A stretch of 64,000 nt of DNA from Arthrobacter alpinus (GTDB taxonomy: Bacteria; Actinomycetota; Actinomycetes; Actinomycetales; Micrococcaceae): contig NZ_CP013200.1 in NCBI RefSeq assembly GCF_001445575.1, positions 3,286,001 to 3,350,000 of the forward strand, written 5' to 3'. Under the pieces are notes generated by a model. The model was not told the DNA's origin and did not search any database. It saw nothing but the letters and a program-made list of their open reading frames with translations. The translations under genes were made by a program, and so were the position numbers. Within the stretch, counting starts at the first letter, position 1. Each line of letters opens with the position of its first letter. Positions 1-9,820 of this stretch are shown here, in pieces.

Positions 1-1084
1 TGGCGCCAGCTTCCGTAGCGCATTCATCCGACGGGACCCAGCGGATCTTCACGCGTGCAGCGTTGGCGAAACCGCCGGCGCGCAGCGCTTCGGTCACGGA
101 GAGGTAAGCATCCGGCAGATCGATGTACTTACCAACCAAGGCGACTTCAACGTGGTGAGCCGGGTTGTGAACAACCTCAAGGAGCTTGTCCCACTTGGTC
201 CAGTCAACATCCTTGAAGGACAGGCCCAAGGCCCGCACAATGTAGGAATCCAGGCCCTGCGCGTGGAGGGTCTTGGGAATGTCGTAGATGCTGGGCGCAT
301 CGGGGCAACCGATGACTGCTTCAACGTCAACGTCGCAGGCACGGCCAATTTTGACGTGCATGGCCTCGGGCAATACCCGGTCCGAGCGAAGAATCAGAGC
401 GTCGGGCTGAATACCCAAGGAGCGCAGTGCGGCCACTGAGTGCTGCGTGGGCTTGGTCTTGAGTTCGTGAGACGGGCCAATATAGGGAACCAGAGAAACG
501 TGTGCGAAGAACACATTGTTGCGGCCCACGTCCTGGCGCACCTGGCGTGCGGATTCCATGAACGGCTGGGACTCGATGTCGCCTACCGTGCCACCAATTT
601 CGGTGATGATGACATCGGGAGGGTTGGAACCCTCAGCAGGCAAACGCATGCGGCGCTTGATTTCATCGGTGATGTGCGGGATGACCTGGACGGTATCGCC
701 CAAGTACTCGCCGCGGCGTTCCTTCGCGATGACGGTGGAGTAGACCTGGCCAGTTGTCACATTGGCAGATCCCTCCAAGTTTTCATCGAGGAAGCGTTCG
801 TAATGGCCAATGTCCAGGTCGGTTTCGGCGCCATCGTCCGTGACGAAGACTTCACCGTGCTGGAAGGGATTCATTGTGCCTGGATCCACGTTGAGATAGG
901 GATCGAGTTTCTGCATTGTGACCGACAGGCCACGTGCACGCAGCAGATGGCCGAGGCTTGAAGCCGTCAGCCCTTTGCCGAGCGAGGACGCGACTCCGCC
1001 AGTGACGAAGATGTGTTTGGTCGTCTTGGACTGACCACTGAACCGGGAATTTGATCGTTGCACCACGGAATTCGAGCCTATCAT
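1..1084 (-). CDS. pyrG: CTP synthase (glutamine-hydrolysing), N-terminal part
   Basis: Makes CTP from UTP, ATP and glutamine, the last step of pyrimidine nucleotide synthesis in the cytosol. The visible part is about 361 residues and covers the synthetase (amidoligase) domain: the N-terminal ATP-binding signature [12 protein letters not shown], the following [15 protein letters not shown] and [20 protein letters not shown] segments, and [10 protein letters not shown]. The C-terminal glutaminase domain lies outside the window. The frame is open without interruption from an ATG at 1084. A GTG at 1066 or 1063 is an alternative start, since the conserved family sequence begins only about 20 codons later and no strong ribosome binding site is visible. 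It is the last gene seen of the minus-strand recN operon, 60 bases after recN. Confidence 0.96.
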   Translation of the reverse strand, partial: MIGSNSVVQRSNSRFSGQSKTTKHIFVTGGVASSLGKGLTASSLGHLLRARGLSVTMQKLDPYLNVDPGTMNPFQHGEVFVTDDGAETDLDIGHYERFLDENLEGSANVTTGQVYSTVIAKERRGEYLGDTVQVIPHITDEIKRRMRLPAEGSNPPDVIITEIGGTVGDIESQPFMESARQVRQDVGRNNVFFAHVSLVPYIGPSHELKTKPTQHSVAALRSLGIQPDALILRSDRVLPEAMHVKIGRACDVDVEAVIGCPDAPSIYDIPKTLHAQGLDSYIVRALGLSFKDVDWTKWDKLLEVVHNPAHHVEVALVGKYIDLPDAYLSVTEALRAGGFANAARVKIRWVPSDECATEAGA

Positions 1085-1144
1085 CTAATGAGCCAATATG
1101 CGTTCGCGAACGGCATGCAATTTCTGCACTGCCACCCCTTGTTT

Positions 1145-2871
1145 CTACCCTGTTGAGCGTGCGCCCTGAGCCAAAAGTTCCTTGGCGTGGGCCTGTGCAG
1201 TGGCTGAATCCTCCTGCCCGGCAAGCATTCGCGCCAATTCCACCACCCGTTCCTCGTAGTTCAAAAGCCGGACATTGCTGGTGGTTATTCCTGTTGAGTT
1301 TTTGCTCACAGAACTCTTGGTGACCAGAATATGTTGGTCGGCAAACGCGGCTACTTGAGGCAAGTGCGTCACCACAAGCACCTGCACGTGTTCGGCCAAC
1401 ATGGCGAGCCTGCGGCCAATTTCCACAGCAGCCTTGCCGCCCACCCCGGAGTCCACTTCGTCAAAGACAAAAGTGGGCACGGGATCCACGGCTGCCAGCA
1501 CTACTTCCAGCGCCAGCATCACACGGGAAAGCTCACCGCCGGAGGCTCCCTTGCCCAAAGGACGTGGGAGAGCGCCGGCGTGGGGGCCAGCAGGAAGGAA
1601 ATGTCATCCTCACCGTGGATGGTGCGTTCGGTCGCGGTGATCTCAATGACCAGCCGGGCATCAGGCATGGCAAGGGCTTTCAGCTCGGCACTGACGGCCT
1701 TGGCAAGCTTCTCGGCAGCCTTGCGCCGCAACACGGTGACTTCGCCAGCCAGGGTGCCCAGCTCGGCTAGGGCAGCTACTTCTTCGGCTTCGAGAGATTC
1801 GATCCGGCCACTGTCATCACTGAGCTCACTCAAGCGCACCCGTGCAGTATCCGCCCAGATGATCACTTCATCGATGCTTGGAGCATATTTACGGACCAGG
1901 ACAGCAAGTTCACCACGACGGTCCTCTACCTCGGCCAAGCGGCCCGGCCCCTCGGAGTCAAGGGACGTGGCATAGCTGGCCAGGTCTCTAGCAATATCGG
2001 CCAGCAAATAACCCACCTCGGAAAGGCGCTTAGTGGTTTGAGCTAATTCTTCATCAGCCTCCGCGACCGCTTCCACCAACCGCTTGGCGTTATCCACCAG
2101 TGTTGCCGCGTCCAAGCCGTCACCGTAATCGGCAGCACTGAGGGCCTCATGCGCACTCAGCGTAGCTTTTCGTAGTTCCTCCACATTGCCCAGCTTGACG
2201 GCCTGGGCCTTAAGAAGTTCATCCTCAGCATCCAGGGGTGCCACAGCGTCAATCTCTGCCAATGCGGTAGTCAACGATTCGGCTTCACGCAGGCGTTCCC
2301 GGCTGGCTGAGCGCAACTCCTGCAGTTCACTCTGGATGGCCCGCCAGCGTTCAAAAACACTCCGGTAGCTGCGCATTTTGGCGGCGAAACCCTTGTTGGC
2401 CTCGGCCGCAAACTTATCCAGCGCCACGCGCTGAGCGGACGGGTTTTTCAAGCGAATCTGGTCCGATTGTCCATGCACAGCGACGAGGGAATCACCGATC
2501 TCGTTGAGCACGCCGATGGGTGCGCTGCGACCCCCAACATGCGCGCGGCTGCGTCCATCTGCATTGACTGTGCGGGCCAGAATCAGCTGTGCACCGCCAT
2601 CGAACTCATCAATTTCGGCACCGGCTTCCAGTGCCCGCAACAGTACCGGGTGCCCTGCCGGAAGGGTGACTGTGGCCTCTGCGGAGGCTGTTTTGGCGCC
2701 ATTGCGCACAGCACCGGCATCTGCCCTGTTTCCCAGAAGGAGTCCGACGGCGGTTACGACCATGGTCTTTCCGGCACCGGTTTCACCGCTGACAACGCTC
2801 AGGCCAGGGCCCAGCGGAAGGGTGGATTCGGAGATGACGCCGAGGTCGCGGATGCGAATTTCTTCAATCAT
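1145..2871 (-). CDS. recN: DNA repair protein RecN, split by a one-base deletion
   Basis: SMC-like ATPase of double-strand break repair. The N-terminal 430 residues (from 2871) carry the Walker A site SGETGAGKTMVV near residue 30 and a long central coiled coil. The C-terminal 137 residues, in another frame, carry the ABC signature GASGGELSRVML and Walker B TFVFDEVDSGVGG. The frame is lost in a run of five G on the plus strand at 1582-1586. A sixth G restores LLAPHAGALPRPLGKGASGGE, the expected family sequence, and a protein of normal length (about 575 residues). I therefore regard this as one gene with a probable sequence error, although a real frameshift cannot be excluded. The start ATG overlaps the nadK stop as ATGA, so translation is coupled. 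Confidence 0.9.
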
Positions 2872-3943
2872 GGGCGGTCCTGATCATAGAATCCGGTGGT
2901 CCCCGAATAGCTGGTTTCATGGGGCGGGAGCATCAGGTCCGGAACCTGTGGAACGTGGCCCGCGGGTGGACCTTCCAGAGGAAACTTGGGCTTGGGCGTT
3001 TTGATGATGGGCAGCTGCGAAGTGGGTGCTGGCGACTCATCCAACGTGGGCCCACGCCAGCCTTGAACGGGCAGTTCAAACTTACGCACCAAGCGTTCGG
3101 AGAACGTGGACTGCTGGGTCCGAGCCAGCTTCACCGGCTTGGGTGAACGGGTGACCTCGATGCGGGCCCCTGGTAGTAGGTCCACGGTGCGGCGGCCGTC
3201 ACACCAGATGACACCATAGGCACCATTGCGGCTCAACACTTCCACCGCCAGCATGGATGTGGGGGCAACCACCAAGGGTTTGGCGAACAATGCGTGGGCG
3301 CTGATGGGCACCATCAACAGGGCTTCCACGCCGGGCCACACCACGGGGCCACCGGCGGAAAAGGCATAAGCCGTAGAACCTGTGGGGGTGGCCATGACCA
3401 CGCCGTCGCAGCCGTAGGACGTCAGGGGCCGGCCGTCCACTTCGGTAACAACTTCAATCATGCGTTCTCGGTTGCCTTTTCCAGGGCAACCTCATTCAGC
3501 GCCCAGGTGTGGGCAACCACTTTGCCGGCAACCTTAACAATCACGTCCAGGCACATGCGTTCCTCGACAGAATAGCGGCGTTGGACCACTGCTGAGACGG
3601 TTTGGATGAGCTCTTCGCGCTCGCTCTCAGCGAGGAATCCCACATGGCCCAAGTTAACCCCGAGCAGAGGAACATCGTAATCACGGACCAGCTCGGCTGC
3701 CCGCAGAATGGTCCCGTCGCCGCCCAGAACCATGACCAGTTCAATGTCTGCCAACGTGACGTCCCGGTCAAGGATCTCCATGTTGACGCTAGAAACACCC
3801 AAGTACCCTGTCATATCGGCCAGTTCGTCGGCGTACATGACGGGAACAATACTGTTTGCATGAAGTTCCACGCACGCCTCGAGGGCTGCCAGCATCGACT
3901 CTTCACGGCCAGTATGGGCCAGAATCAAGACGCGCCGTGTCAT
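2868..3943 (-). CDS. nadK: NAD kinase, split by a one-base deletion
   Basis: Phosphorylates NAD to NADP with ATP or polyphosphate. The first part contains the GGDGT motif (VLGGDGTILRAAE) and the LLGVNLGHVGFLAE segment. The second part contains the second nucleotide-binding segment DGVVMATPTGSTAYAFSAGGP. The first frame stops at 3458 directly after ATENA, while the second resumes with MIEVVTEVDGRPLTS. One extra base (aac cgc atg) gives ENRMIEVV, the usual joint, so a single-base loss near 3457-3462 is likely. I chose the ATG at 3943 over 3961 because GAGGAAAC lies 7 bases before it. The C-terminus has a Pro-rich tail of about 60 residues, common in this genus. It lies between tlyA and recN in one operon. 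Confidence 0.9.
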
Positions 3944-3988
3944 GTGCTGTTTCCTCATCACGTTGTAGCAGGAGAACTTATTACTGGA

Positions 3989-4818
3989 CTACTTGCTGCC
4001 AGCCCCGTGAGCAGCGGGCCACAGTTGGGCCAGCAGCGTCTGAACTGCCAGCTCTTGTTCTTCGATCTTAGGCGCAGGCCCTGACACTTCACGGCTAGCC
4101 AGGAGAAAATACTCAACATTTCCCTCTTGGCCGGGCAGGGAACTGGTGCCAATGCCGTGCAGACGCAGTCCGTTCGCGACGGCGGACTGGGCAACCAGGG
4201 CGACTGCCCGGCGTCGTTCATTCTCACTGCTGACAACACCCGTGCGGGCCAGGCGGTCCTTGCCCACCTCAAACTGGGGTTTGACCATGAGCAGCAGCTC
4301 ACCGCCCTCCTTGGTGGCCAAGGTCAAGGGGCCCATGACCTTCGTCAGGGAGATGAAGGACAGGTCACAAACTGTGAGGTCTGCTGCACCACCCATGTCC
4401 TCGGGGTGCATGTAGCGAATGTTGAGGCCCTCGTAGACTTCCACACGAGGATCGTTGCGCAGGGACTCAACTAGCTGTCCGTGCCCCACATCCACGGCGG
4501 CGACCTTGGCCGCACCGTTGCGCAGCAAAACGTCAGTGAAGCCACCTGTTGAGGCGCCTGCGTCAAAGCAGCGCTTGCCTGCAATGCTGACCTGCGGGAA
4601 ATGCGCCAGGGCACCAGCCAGTTTGTGGCCGGCGCGGGAGACGTAGTCCTCTTCTGTCCCGGGGCCAGTTCCAGCAGCATCAGCTCCGTGACAGGGTGTG
4701 CGGCCTTGGCTGAGGTGATGCCATCAACGCTGACCCGGCCAGCCTTGATGAACGTGGCGGCCATGGTCCGTGACTGGGCTAGGCCGCGGTTGACCAGTTC
4801 TTGGTCCAATCGGGTCAT
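3989..4818 (-). CDS. tlyA: TlyA family rRNA (cytidine-2'-O)-methyltransferase, split by a one-base deletion
   Basis: In mycobacteria TlyA methylates 16S and 23S rRNA at ribose 2'-O, which confers capreomycin sensitivity. The N-terminal S4 RNA-binding domain (MTRLDQELVNRGLAQSRTMA, residues 1-65) is in the frame starting at 4818. The Rossmann methyltransferase domain (VDVGHGQLVESL, DLTVCDLSFISL, KPQFEVG) is in the frame ending at 3989. The join fails in the run CCCGGGG at 4658-4664. Adding one base to the CCC run restores LAPGTEEDYVSRAGHKLAG and a total near 276 residues, normal for TlyA. The gene overlaps the stop of the upstream small gene as ATGA. Confidence 0.9.
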
Positions 4819-5005
4819 GGGGATACTCCTTTGAGTGCGGCGGAGGGGTCGGCGTTAAGTTCGCTTTCCAGCCCCACTAAGACGGTGGCGTACAGCTCTT
4901 TGTGGTCCCCACCGGGAGCTGGCCAGCCTGAGCGGCCAGCTCCACCAGCGAGTCAACACCGGGATCGCCGGTGGGCTGGGACGCTGCGATTATTGCTTCG
5001 TTCAT
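4815..5005 (-). CDS. 63-residue conserved hypothetical protein between HAD phosphatase and TlyA, split by a one-base deletion
   Basis: Starts MNEAIIAASQPTGDPGVDSL at 5005. As written, the frame ends early after LPVGTTKSCTPPS. One extra G in the run at plus-strand 4907-4910 gives LPVGDHKELYATVLVGLESELNADPSAALKGVSP and a TGA that overlaps the tlyA ATG as ATGA. The start likewise overlaps the HAD gene stop as ATGA. This double coupling supports the repaired reading. As I recall, related actinobacteria have a similar short acidic protein (GDPGVD...ELYATVL...L) at this position. Function unknown. Confidence 0.75.
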
Positions 5006-6018
5006 GGGAGGGTGCTGTGCCAGGTGATGACTGGCGTGGTTGCCGCATCCGCCTGGGGCACTGCTGCCCACCACGCGGCACACGCGGCCCGCCACGCATC
5101 TGGATCGTCGGTGGTGCCTGCAATGTGAACGGTGTCCACGGACTCGCCGTCACTTCCACGCGTTACGGTCGCGGCAGCGGCACCACAGGTGACTGTTGCG
5201 CCGTCGAACTCAATGTCCGGGTAGGCGCTGTACAGCTCCTTCAGCGTAGGGATGATGAACGTGGGCCGCTCGGCTGTGCAAGCGCGCAGCGCCGTTTCGC
5301 CCGAATCCACACCCGTCAGGACTAGGGCCGTGGCCATTCCTGCGTTGTTGCCGCCCAGAATGTCGGTGTCCAGTCGGTCGCCCACCACCAAGGGCGCCTT
5401 GGCACCCAAACGATTGGCGGCTGTATGGAACAGGGGCGCTTCAGGCTTGCCAGCAACCATCGGATCAAATCCGACGGCGGCGCGCACCGCTGCGACCAAG
5501 GTCCCGTTTCCGGGAGCGATCCCCCTGTCGCGGGGAATGGTCATGTCAGTGTTTGTGGCAATCCAGGCCGCACCGCCCTTGATCGCGAAAGTCGCTTCAG
5601 CGAGATCCACCCAGCCAAGAGCAGGGTCAAAACCTTGGATCACCACGTCCGGGGCGTCCTGGGCACTGGCAACAACCTTCATGCCAAGGTCCAGTACTTC
5701 CTGCGCGAGCGCTGCACTGCCGGTGACAAGCACCTTGGAGCCTGCAGGAAACTTCGTGGCCAAGAGGGCAGCGCCCGCCTGGGCGGAACTGACCACTTGG
5801 CCATCGTCGGCAGGAGCGCCCAAGTCGCGTAAATGTGCAGCGACCTGCGCTGGCGTACGCGATGCGTTATTCGTCACGTACGCCAGCTTGACGTTCTTCT
5901 CGGCAAGGCCGTTCAGAGCGTCAATAGCACCGGGGATAGCGGCTGGACCGGCGTATACGACGCCGTCCAGATCCGCCAGCACCGCATCAAATGCAGTCAG
6001 CAAGATATCAGCTGTCAC
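5002..6018 (-). CDS. HAD-superfamily hydrolase, NagD-like (subfamily IIA)
   Basis: Phosphatase of 338 residues. Visible motifs: nucleophile motif I as DAVLADLDGVVYAGP (DxDG variant, residues 11-25), motif II TNNAS (about residue 50), the C2-type cap between, and motif IV VVGDRLDTDILGGNNAGM (about residue 215). Family members act on small phosphorylated metabolites such as p-nitrophenyl phosphate or glycerol phosphate; the substrate here cannot be read. The last 80 residues are an extra C-terminal region seen in actinobacterial members. The GTG start at 6018 lies 11 bases inside the end of the upstream TPR gene, so the two are translationally coupled. Confidence 0.85.
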   Translation of the reverse strand: MTADILLTAFDAVLADLDGVVYAGPAAIPGAIDALNGLAEKNVKLAYVTNNASRTPAQVAAHLRDLGAPADDGQVVSSAQAGAALLATKFPAGSKVLVTGSAALAQEVLDLGMKVVASAQDAPDVVIQGFDPALGWVDLAEATFAIKGGAAWIATNTDMTIPRDRGIAPGNGTLVAAVRAAVGFDPMVAGKPEAPLFHTAANRLGAKAPLVVGDRLDTDILGGNNAGMATALVLTGVDSGETALRACTAERPTFIIPTLKELYSAYPDIEFDGATVTCGAAAATVTRGSDGESVDTVHIAGTTDDPDAWRAACAAWWAAVPQADAATTPVITWHSTLP

Positions 6019-8434
6019 TGCTGCGCTCGTCGGAATCCTCGCCTTCAGCGGCGTTCAATTCATCTGACTCCACGCTGTCAGCGTCTGATTCAGCATCATC
6101 CGATTCGAAGTAGGAAGACTGAGCGTCATCCACGTTCGGCTCGTCCCGCTGCTCAACGTCGGCATCATCGGCGGTGAGCTCAGCGCTCTCCAACTTGGCG
6201 GCGTCGTCCATGACCGGCGCGGTGGCCGGTTCCATGACGTCAGCAACGCGGACACGGGCACGAGGGGAATCCAAGGGGATCTCCTCATCGTCGCCGAGGT
6301 CCATGATGATCTGGTCGAAACCTTCATCGACACCCAGGGCCTCCTCGGCAACGAGTGCCTGGCGCTCCCACGTCTTGGCCTCGTCCTTACGGCCAGCGGC
6401 GCGCAGCACCATGCCATAGGCACGGAACAGACGGGGGCTGTAGGAGAAGGCGCGGTTCATATCCAGCTGCGGGATTTCAAGAGCGGACAGAGCCGCGTCC
6501 ATCTCGCCGAGGTCTCCACGAGCACCAGATTCAACAATGGCCAGTTCCACCTTGCCGGCGGTGTCCAAAGTTTCAGCATCCTCTGACTTGATCAAGTCAA
6601 TGGCACGGTCGGGGCGACCCAAGCCGCGTTCGCAGTCCGCCATGAGGGGCAGGTGAGTGTTGGAGCCACTGATGCGACGGTAGGTGCGCAGTTCGCGCAG
6701 CGCCTCGCCGTACTTGCCAGCTGCATACGCAGTCATGGCAACGGCTTCACGGACACAGGCCAGACGGCCACCGCGACGGCTTGCAGCAAGAGCGTGCTCG
6801 AAGGCCAGCTCCGGCTCGATGTCGATCAAACGGCCAGCCATGACCAAGTGCTTGGAAACCCATTCGTTGTTGCGTGAATCCAAGATGCGCAGCTGGGCGC
6901 GAGTTACCTTGTCCAGCTCTTCACCGGTGACATCGGGATCGATGTGAGGTGAACGGTCGCGGTCCGGGCGGTTGGAGCTGCGCAGGTCACCTGCGTTGTG
7001 CTCAGGCGCAACACGGGGTCCACGGTTTTCGCGATCGCCAAATGACGGGCGGTCATTGCTACGTGCCGGACGGTCACCGTATGAGGGGCGGTCGCCACTG
7101 GGGCGTCCACCCTGAGCACCGCGGTTATCGCGGTCACCGAAAGAGGGGCGGTCGTTGCTACGAGCGGGGCGGTCACCGTAAGGACGGTCTCCACCTGAAC
7201 GAGCCGGGCGGTCGTCGCGGTTGCCGTATGAGGGGCGCGAATCACGGTCACCGTATGAGGGGCGGTCGCCGCTGGGGCGTCCACCCTGGCCACCGCGGTT
7301 ATCGCGGTCACCGAAAGAGGGGCGGTCGTTGCTACGAGCGGGGCGGTCACCGTAAGGACGGTCTCCACCTGAACGAGCCGGGCGGTCGTCGCGGTTGCCG
7401 TATGAGGGGCGCGAATCACGGTCACCGTATGAGGGGCGGTCGCCGCTGGGGCGTCCACCCTGGCCACCGCGGTTATCGCGGTCACCGAAAGAGGGGCGGT
7501 CGTTGCTACGAGCGGGGCGGTCACCGTAAGGACGGTCTCCACCTGAACGAGCCGGGCGGTCGTCGCGGTTGCCGTATGAGGGGCGCGAATCACGGTCACC
7601 GTATGACGGGCGATCGCCACTGGGGCGTCCACCCTGGCCGCCGCGGTTATCGCGGTCACCGAAAGAGGGGCGGTCGTTGCTACGAGCGGGGCGGTCACCG
7701 TAAGGACGGTCTCCACCTGAACGAGCCGGGCGGTCACCGTATGACGGGCGATCGCCGCTGGGGCGCCCACCCTGGCCGCCGCGGTTATCGCGGTCACCGA
7801 AAGAGGGGCGATCGTTGCTACGAGCGGGGCGGTCACCGTAAGGACGGTCTCCACCTGAACGAGCCGGGCGGTCACCGTATGACGGGCGATCGCCACTGGG
7901 GCGTCCACCCTGAGCACCGCGGTCACCGTAAGAGGGGCGATCGTTGCTACGAGCCGGGCGGTCACCGTAAGGACGGTCTCCACCTGAACGAGCCGGGCGG
8001 TCGTCGCGGTTGCCGTATGAGGGGCGCGAATCACGGTCACCGTATGACGGGCGATCGCCACTGGGGCGTCCACCCTGGCCACCGCGGTTATCGCGGTCAC
8101 CGAAAGGCTTGCGGTCTTCGCGACGTCCGTTGACCATGGGACGGTCGGCGCTACGGTTGTCACGGTCGCCGTATGAGGGGCGGTCGTTGCTGCGTGAGGG
8201 ACGGTCACCATATGAGGGACGGTCGCCACCTGAACGTGCGGGACGGTCACCCTGGCCACCGCGGTTATCGCGATCGCCGGCGGGACGGCCGTTGTTGCCA
8301 CCACGCTCGTTGTACGGGCGCGCCGGTTGGCGGTCGTTAGTCGGGGGGCGATCAGAGTAGGGCCGATTGCCTGCACCCTTGTTGTCGCTTCCGCGAGAAT
8401 TGTCCTCGCGCTTACCTTCGTACTGCTCAGCCAT
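6008..8434 (-). CDS. Tetratricopeptide-type protein with a long Asp/Arg/Gly/Pro repeat region
   Basis: About 808 residues. The start ATG at 8434 follows TAGGAG by 6 bases; a longer reading from 8470 has no such site. Residues 1-60 are charged linker. Residues 60-480 are built from RPSYGDR, RPARSNDRPSFGDR and DNRGGQGGRPSGDR units repeated in blocks of 58 residues. The globular part follows: an alpha-helical region with TPR-like helix pairs (RAQLRILDSRNNEWVSKHL, AFEHALAASRRGGR, KYGEALRELRTYRRI). A very acidic Asp/Glu/Ser tail of about 90 residues ends the protein. No catalytic motif is seen. The RGG-like tract suggests RNA or protein assembly, but this is inference. First gene of the recN operon. 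Confidence 0.85.
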   Translation of the reverse strand: MAEQYEGKREDNSRGSDNKGAGNRPYSDRPPTNDRQPARPYNERGGNNGRPAGDRDNRGGQGDRPARSGGDRPSYGDRPSRSNDRPSYGDRDNRSADRPMVNGRREDRKPFGDRDNRGGQGGRPSGDRPSYGDRDSRPSYGNRDDRPARSGGDRPYGDRPARSNDRPSYGDRGAQGGRPSGDRPSYGDRPARSGGDRPYGDRPARSNDRPSFGDRDNRGGQGGRPSGDRPSYGDRPARSGGDRPYGDRPARSNDRPSFGDRDNRGGQGGRPSGDRPSYGDRDSRPSYGNRDDRPARSGGDRPYGDRPARSNDRPSFGDRDNRGGQGGRPSGDRPSYGDRDSRPSYGNRDDRPARSGGDRPYGDRPARSNDRPSFGDRDNRGGQGGRPSGDRPSYGDRDSRPSYGNRDDRPARSGGDRPYGDRPARSNDRPSFGDRDNRGAQGGRPSGDRPSYGDRPARSNDRPSFGDRENRGPRVAPEHNAGDLRSSNRPDRDRSPHIDPDVTGEELDKVTRAQLRILDSRNNEWVSKHLVMAGRLIDIEPELAFEHALAASRRGGRLACVREAVAMTAYAAGKYGEALRELRTYRRISGSNTHLPLMADCERGLGRPDRAIDLIKSEDAETLDTAGKVELAIVESGARGDLGEMDAALSALEIPQLDMNRAFSYSPRLFRAYGMVLRAAGRKDEAKTWERQALVAEEALGVDEGFDQIIMDLGDDEEIPLDSPRARVRVADVMEPATAPVMDDAAKLESAELTADDADVEQRDEPNVDDAQSSYFESDDAESDADSVESDELNAAEGEDSDERSSDS
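7040..8290 (-). repeat. Tandem coding repeat, 174-bp period with shortened units
   Basis: Inside the TPR protein gene the sequence cggtcaccgaaagagg recurs at 7131, 7305, 7479 and 7653, exactly 174 bp apart (58 codons), and again at 7791 after a shortened unit of 138 bp (12 codons lost). Neighbouring units are nearly identical at DNA level. This points to recent expansion and homogenisation by unequal exchange or slippage. Length changes stay in frame. Confidence 0.9.
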
Positions 8435-8538
8435 GCCGACTCCTAAACCTTCGAGCGCACTAACTGGCACAGTAACAGCCGCTCTTCACTATTGATATTC
8501 TACGAAAAATCCTTGGACCCCTTGGTCCATCCTCTAGT

Positions 8539-9027
8539 CTAGTCGAGATGAACGGCTCCACCCATGAATCTGGCGTATCTGGACAAGATGAGTGACCAAT
8601 CACAAGTAAAGGCGTTCTCTGAGTCACTTTGCTGATCGAGAACTTGCTCCCAGCTGATCGTTACGCGCGTCATGCTTTCGTTCGCGGTTTCAAACTTTAC
8701 GTCTACGTCATTGGAACCTAAATTTTCGTCACCAAGAGTCCAATGGAATCTAATAAGTCCCGGCGAATCCCACTCTTGAATCTCCGCCCAAATCACTTCA
8801 TCGCCATCCTCCGACTCTTCCACCAAATGGTCCCGCAAGATGGCGACGTGGCTACCCTCCCCAAACACACTCTGTTCCGCAACAGGCCACCAAAGATGGA
8901 CGGAATCAGAGAAGCCGTCGAACGCCTGATCAACCGGAACATCAATAATGACTGACTGCTCACACGGATCGGCCTCACGTGGCGAAACGTAGTCCGGCTC
9001 AGGGGTGTGGGAAAAAAGATTATGCAT
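8539..9027 (-). CDS. SRPBCC (START/AHSA1-like) domain protein
   Basis: 162 residues. The N-terminal strand QSVIIDVPVDQAFDGFSDSVHLWWP is typical of the AHSA1/polyketide-cyclase group. Further strands include IWAEIQEWDSPGLIRFHWT and TRVTISWEQVL, and the C-terminal helix is SLILSRYARFM. The fold makes a hydrophobic cavity for a small ligand, and no ligand can be assigned. AAGG lies about 8 bases before the ATG. It starts 9 bases after the stop of the preceding minus-strand gene, so the two are probably co-transcribed. Confidence 0.75.
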   Translation of the reverse strand: MHNLFSHTPEPDYVSPREADPCEQSVIIDVPVDQAFDGFSDSVHLWWPVAEQSVFGEGSHVAILRDHLVEESEDGDEVIWAEIQEWDSPGLIRFHWTLGDENLGSNDVDVKFETANESMTRVTISWEQVLDQQSDSENAFTCDWSLILSRYARFMGGAVHLD

Positions 9028-9036
9028 CAGGCAACC

Positions 9037-9474
9037 TTACTCTTCAAGTAAGGCAATGGCCTGCCCCACCGCCTTATGGAGATCCTTAAGCCCGTGCAGG
9101 TCCAAGGGAATCACGGCCGAGGGTTCATCCACGTCTTTGGCGACGCGCCAAAGTTCGATCGCCATGTCGACCGGATCGCCATCTTCTTGCCCGTCCATCA
9201 CAAACAAGTTGATGAGATGAGCAACTGGCGGCGTAAACCTGGCCAACAAGGCCCGTTGCTCAGCAAACTCCGGGTCCAAGGAAACAACCACATCCTTCGC
9301 CACGTAGTCCCTGTGGTCATAGAGGCGCATGCGCATGGTGCACTCGTGCCAATTCTGGGACAGAGTCTCTTCACACCACGGTTTGCACTCAAACGCTTCT
9401 TCCAAAGCAAGCACTGCCTTCCTCCTCACCGATATCCTGACTGACACTTGAAGGCTAACCCAAGGGTCTGACAT
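9037..9474 (-). CDS. Hypothetical protein, about 145 residues
   Basis: Not recognised. The frame is open to 9663, but the upstream part runs into the rRNA operon terminator hairpins and has no coding look. The ATG at 9474 (MSDPWVSLQVSVRI) is the most sensible start, although no clear ribosome binding site precedes it. The protein is soluble, rich in Asp/Glu, with DVVVSLDPEFAEQRALLARF and the C-terminal helix DLHKAVGQAIALLEE. It precedes the SRPBCC gene by 9 bases. Confidence 0.55.
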   Translation of the reverse strand: MSDPWVSLQVSVRISVRRKAVLALEEAFECKPWCEETLSQNWHECTMRMRLYDHRDYVAKDVVVSLDPEFAEQRALLARFTPPVAHLINLFVMDGQEDGDPVDMAIELWRVAKDVDEPSAVIPLDLHGLKDLHKAVGQAIALLEE

Positions 9475-9602
9475 GAGAACTGACAGGCACTCCCCCAAAC
9501 GCCTTTTATGGACGACGCCGGCTGCATGCATGGGCAGCTGATCCTGAGTTGCGCTGGCGAGCCTGGATGCACCCGGTGTAGTTCTGGTTGTTAAATAAGT
9601 GT

Positions 9603-9624
9603 GGCCACCCGGGGTGGGGTGGCC
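9603..9624. terminator. Inverted repeat, possible second terminator after rrn
   Basis: Arms ggccaccc (9603-9610) and gggtggcc (9617-9624) with a 6-base loop. On the minus strand it is followed by ACACTTATTTAA. It lies 28 bases beyond the main hairpin and may back it up. Confidence 0.4.
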
Positions 9625-9651
9625 GTGTTTGTTCGGGGTGTTAAATGTGGG

Positions 9652-9683
9652 GAGGCCCCACACCAGTGTTGGTGTGGGGCCTC
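9652..9683 (-). terminator. Terminator hairpin of the rRNA operon
   Basis: Perfect 14-bp stem: gaggccccacacca (9652-9665), loop gtgt, tggtgtggggcctc (9670-9683). It begins about 20 bases past the 5S 3' end on the minus strand. There is no long U tract after it, as is usual in high-GC actinobacteria. Confidence 0.8.
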
Positions 9684-9702
9684 GACCCTTTTTTTACGTG
9701 TT

Positions 9703-9820
9703 GTCCGGCGGTGTCCTACTCTCCCACATCCTCACGAATGCAGTACCATCGGCGCTGTGGGTCTTAGCTTCCGGGTTCGGAATGGGACCGGGCGTTTCCC
9801 CCACGCTATGACCACCGTAA
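9703..9820 (-). rRNA. rrf: 5S ribosomal RNA
   Basis: About 118 nt. Minus-strand reading begins TTACGGTGGTCATAGCG, contains the conserved CCCATTCCGAACCCGGAAG and GATGGTACTGC segments and ends CACCGCCGGACA; the two ends pair to form helix I. Boundaries are good to a few bases. Confidence 0.95.

Noticed and set aside
6949..8133. Long plus-strand open frame (394 codons) of His/Arg/Gly repeats
   Set aside because: It is the antisense of the TPR protein repeat; the repeat keeps all frames open, and it has no ribosome binding site or family match.
6904..8376. Second minus-strand frame (490 codons) across the same repeat
   Set aside because: Shadow of the same repeat; the other frame carries the TPR-like domain, acidic tail and a good ribosome binding site.
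9475..9663. N-terminal extension of the 145-residue hypothetical gene into the rrn terminator
   Set aside because: The extension would translate the terminator hairpins and has no coding look.
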